A stretch of DNA of 64,000 nucleotides from Halolamina sp. CBA1230. Lineage in GTDB: Archaea > Halobacteriota > Halobacteria > Halobacteriales > Haloferacaceae. Location of the stretch: contig NZ_CP054587.1 of assembly GCF_002025255.2 (NCBI RefSeq), positions 1,364,001 through 1,428,000 of the forward strand, in the 5' to 3' direction. Under the pieces are notes generated by a model that was not told the origin of the DNA, did no database searches, and saw nothing but the letters and a program-made list of their open reading frames with translations. Shown here piece after piece: positions 62,525 through 64,000 of the stretch (its first letter is position 1; each line of letters opens with the position of its first letter). The position numbers and the translations under genes were made by a program.

Positions 62525-62941
62525 CTACCCCTCGTGGCGGTACGTCCGGGTGGGCTCGCCGCGGAACCGCGGGCCCGCACCGGCGGCCTCGAAGCCGACC
62601 GACTCCGCCGCCGAACGCATCGCGTCGTCGTCGTCCCGGAGCACGACTTCGACCGGCAGCCCCTCGGCGCGGGCGAACCGCAGCGGCTCCGCGAGCAGGC
62701 GCTCACAGGCTTCCCGGTCGCCGCCGAACTGGGTGACGAACACCGCGTCCTCCCGGGCGTCGAAGCTCACGAAGCCGCGGAGCGCCGACTCGTCGTCGGG
62801 ATCGTCGTCCGCTGTGCCGTCCTCCTCGGCCAGCACGCGGACGCTCCGCTCGTGGATCACGTTCCTGAGCACCGGCTCCGGCGCGTCGGTCATGGCGGCC
62901 ATCGCCGCCGCGTCGCGCTCGACCGCGTCGCGGACCTCCAT
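62525..62941 (-). CDS. GNAT family N-acetyltransferase
   Basis: 138 residues: MEVRDAVERDAAAMAAMTDAP, SVRVLAEEDGTADDDPDDESALRGFVSFDA with an acidic loop insert, then ACERLLAEPLRFARAEGLPVEVVLRDDDDAMRSAAESVGFEAAGAG. A short GNAT; the acetyl-CoA loop is weak, so the activity is less certain. Followed 23 bp later by the MFS gene in the same direction. Confidence 0.82.
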   Translation of the reverse strand: MEVRDAVERDAAAMAAMTDAPEPVLRNVIHERSVRVLAEEDGTADDDPDDESALRGFVSFDAREDAVFVTQFGGDREACERLLAEPLRFARAEGLPVEVVLRDDDDAMRSAAESVGFEAAGAGPRFRGEPTRTYRHEG

Positions 62942-63024
62942 TCGCCCGTCCCTTTCGGCCGTGCGGGCTTAAACGGCGGGGGCGAGCCACGGGATTGATG
63001 GCGACACCGACCGATTGCCGAACC

Positions 63025-63765
63025 ATGACCGACGGTCCGAGCCCGCCGGTCGCGCTCGTGATCGCGCTGACCCTCGCCGTCGGCGGGCTCGTCGTGAGCA
63101 CGATCACCGGACTCGTGGGGACGGTCGGCGGCGCGCTCGTCGGCGCCGGAACGAACCCCGACGCGGCGGTCCCCGTCCTCGTCGGCGTGGTGCTCGTCAC
63201 CTCGGAAGCGGGGTTCCTCCTCGTCGGCTACGCGTTCCGGCAGACCGACGACGGAGGTGATCTCGTCGTCGACTGGATCGCCCGACACGGGCCGAGCGTT
63301 CGCGACGCCGGGCTGATCGCCGTCGCCACCGCCGGCCTCGCCGCGTTCAACCGACTCGCGTTCGCGGTCGGCTCGCTGTTCGGCGTCGATCCCACGACCG
63401 CCGTCTCGGCGCCCGAGGAGCTAACCGCCGCCGTCCTGGTGTTCGTGATCCCCGCGATGCTGTTCGCGGTCGGGCCGGCCGAGGAGTACCTGTTCCGCGG
63501 GGTGATCCAGGGGTACCTGCGGGAGTCGTTCTCCGCACGGGGCGCGGTCGGCTGGAGTTCGGTCCTGTTCACGCTGGTCCACCTGCCGAACCTCGTCGCC
63601 AACCCCGAGTCGGCCGTCGTCTCGATCCCGGTCTGGCTGGCCATCGGCGTCGTGCTGGGGTGGCTGTACGAGCGAACCGGGGCGCTGCTGGTGCCGATCG
63701 CGGTCCACGGGCTCTACAACACGATCGTGATCGCGCTGCTGTTCGCGGAGTGGGGGCTGCTCTAG
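63025..63765 (+). CDS. CPBP family intramembrane metalloprotease
   Basis: 246 residues, about seven TM segments. Motif 1 is GPAEEYLFRGVIQGYLRESF (EExxxR), motif 2 SSVLFTLVHLPNL (FxxxH) and motif 3 IAVHGLYNTIV (HxxxN). Second CPBP gene in the window. Start 63025 (MTDGPSPPVALVIAL) places TM1 naturally; 62995 is possible. Its stop overlaps the convergent gene at the window edge. Confidence 0.92.
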   Translation: MTDGPSPPVALVIALTLAVGGLVVSTITGLVGTVGGALVGAGTNPDAAVPVLVGVVLVTSEAGFLLVGYAFRQTDDGGDLVVDWIARHGPSVRDAGLIAVATAGLAAFNRLAFAVGSLFGVDPTTAVSAPEELTAAVLVFVIPAMLFAVGPAEEYLFRGVIQGYLRESFSARGAVGWSSVLFTLVHLPNLVANPESAVVSIPVWLAIGVVLGWLYERTGALLVPIAVHGLYNTIVIALLFAEWGLL

Positions 63766-64000
63766 GCGTCGAGCAGTTCGTCCAGCCCCCGCGCGGGGTA
63801 GCCGACGACCGTGTCGACGCCGGCGCCGTGGAGCCCCTCGACGCGCCCACGGACCGTCTCCTCGTCGCCGACGATCGCGAAGTCCTTGCTCGCGGCAAGC
63901 AGCACCTCGCGGGCGCGACCGGTCGCCGCCGAGTCGGTTTCGTACTCGTCGGGCAGCGCGCGCCGGACGGTCGCCCGCCGGGAGACGTACGCGCCGACGG
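63762..64000 (-). CDS. LLM-class (luciferase-like, possibly F420-dependent) oxidoreductase, C-terminal part
   Basis: Only the last 79 codons are inside the window. They read ...YVSRRATVRRALPDEYETDS, then LLAASKDFAIVGDEETVRGRVEGLHGAGVDTVVGYPARGLDELLDA. The pattern 'x-F-A-I-V-G-D-E-E-T-V-x-x-R-V-E-x-L-x-x-A-G-V-D-T-V' is typical of the end of bacterial-luciferase-like TIM-barrel enzymes. The TAG overlaps the CPBP stop. Cofactor assignment (F420 or FMN) is inference. Confidence 0.7.
   Translation of the reverse strand, partial: VGAYVSRRATVRRALPDEYETDSAATGRAREVLLAASKDFAIVGDEETVRGRVEGLHGAGVDTVVGYPARGLDELLDA

Noticed and set aside
60705-62972. 755-codon plus-strand ORF across the repeat region and MFS gene
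   Set aside because: Arg/Glu/Gln-rich shadow spanning an intergenic repeat and the antisense of a clear 12-TM transporter.
1-64000. tRNA, rRNA or other known structured RNA genes
   Set aside because: I looked through the intergenic stretches for tRNA-like arms and conserved RNA motifs and found none I could support.

Overview
The window is chromosomal DNA from an extremely halophilic archaeon (class Halobacteria). The evidence is very high GC with GC-rich third codon positions, strongly acidic proteins, twin-arginine signal peptides and lipoboxes, and archaeal or haloarchaeal genes: ribosomal protein L40e, Sec61 beta, a ubiquitin-like SAMP, archaemetzincin, a Bat-type HTH-10 regulator, amphi-Trp, DUF5786, DUF63, DUF99 and UPF0146. 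Many promoters are short TTTAA/TTATC-like boxes about 25-35 bases before a start codon, as for leaderless haloarchaeal transcripts. The content resembles the Halorubrum/Haloferax side of the class, but the genus cannot be fixed from sequence alone.

Layout. 1-5.7 kb: a Tat ferritin-like protein, an ABC exporter pair, an AhpD-like protein and uvrC. 5.8-11.1 kb: secreted protein, quinone oxidoreductase, lipoprotein, CPBP protease, malate dehydrogenase, GNAT. 11.4-17.1 kb: a 949-aa Bat-like sensor-regulator, a zinc ribbon coupled to glutamate dehydrogenase, AIM24 and HIT. 17.3-28.4 kb: Na+-dependent transporter, CDF transporter, carotenoid oxygenase, lipoprotein, MtaB-type tRNA methylthiotransferase, deoC, DUF63, an amphi-Trp/ArsR divergent pair, uridine phosphorylase and an HPP-Usp protein. 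29-32.7 kb: a K+ channel with TrkA-N and two membrane TrkA_C proteins. 33.6-39.7 kb: TrmB regulator, SMR pump, SAMP, nicotinate phosphoribosyltransferase, Rieske protein. 39.7-45.7 kb: a 1792-residue surface-type protein directly behind archaemetzincin. 45.7-51.5 kb: UPF0146, HAD phosphatase, F420:NADP oxidoreductase, hisE-pdxT, sec61 beta, thioredoxin, L40e, MBL hydrolase. 52-54 kb: an IS200/IS605 element. 54.2-64 kb: LUD/LutB-type operon, DUF5786-DUF99, PhoU-TrkA_C protein, citrate synthase, MFS, GNAT, CPBP, and the end of an LLM-class monooxygenase.

Together these are mostly core genes in short operons: central carbon and nitrogen metabolism, nucleoside salvage, NAD and PLP cofactor supply, tRNA modification, K+ and Na+ handling. 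Accessory signals sit between and inside them.

The most striking non-gene signals are repeats. (1) A roughly 300-320 bp non-coding element with terminal inverted repeats and three conserved hairpins with 3-nt loops occurs twice in opposite orientation (28.5-28.8 kb and 60.8-61.1 kb), next to degenerate ~39-46 bp tandem repeats. (2) Small hairpin cassettes with the same stem + 3-nt loop design are inserted in frame inside the HAD gene (two places) and uvrC; pdxT carries a related in-frame insertion. (3) An ~820 bp AT-richer block is bounded by a 69-bp duplicate of the 3' end of a TrkA_C gene. Other oddities are a giant surface protein without signal peptide or anchor, an IS with substitutions in both transposase active sites, and a DUF99 gene that appears to need an ATT start codon.
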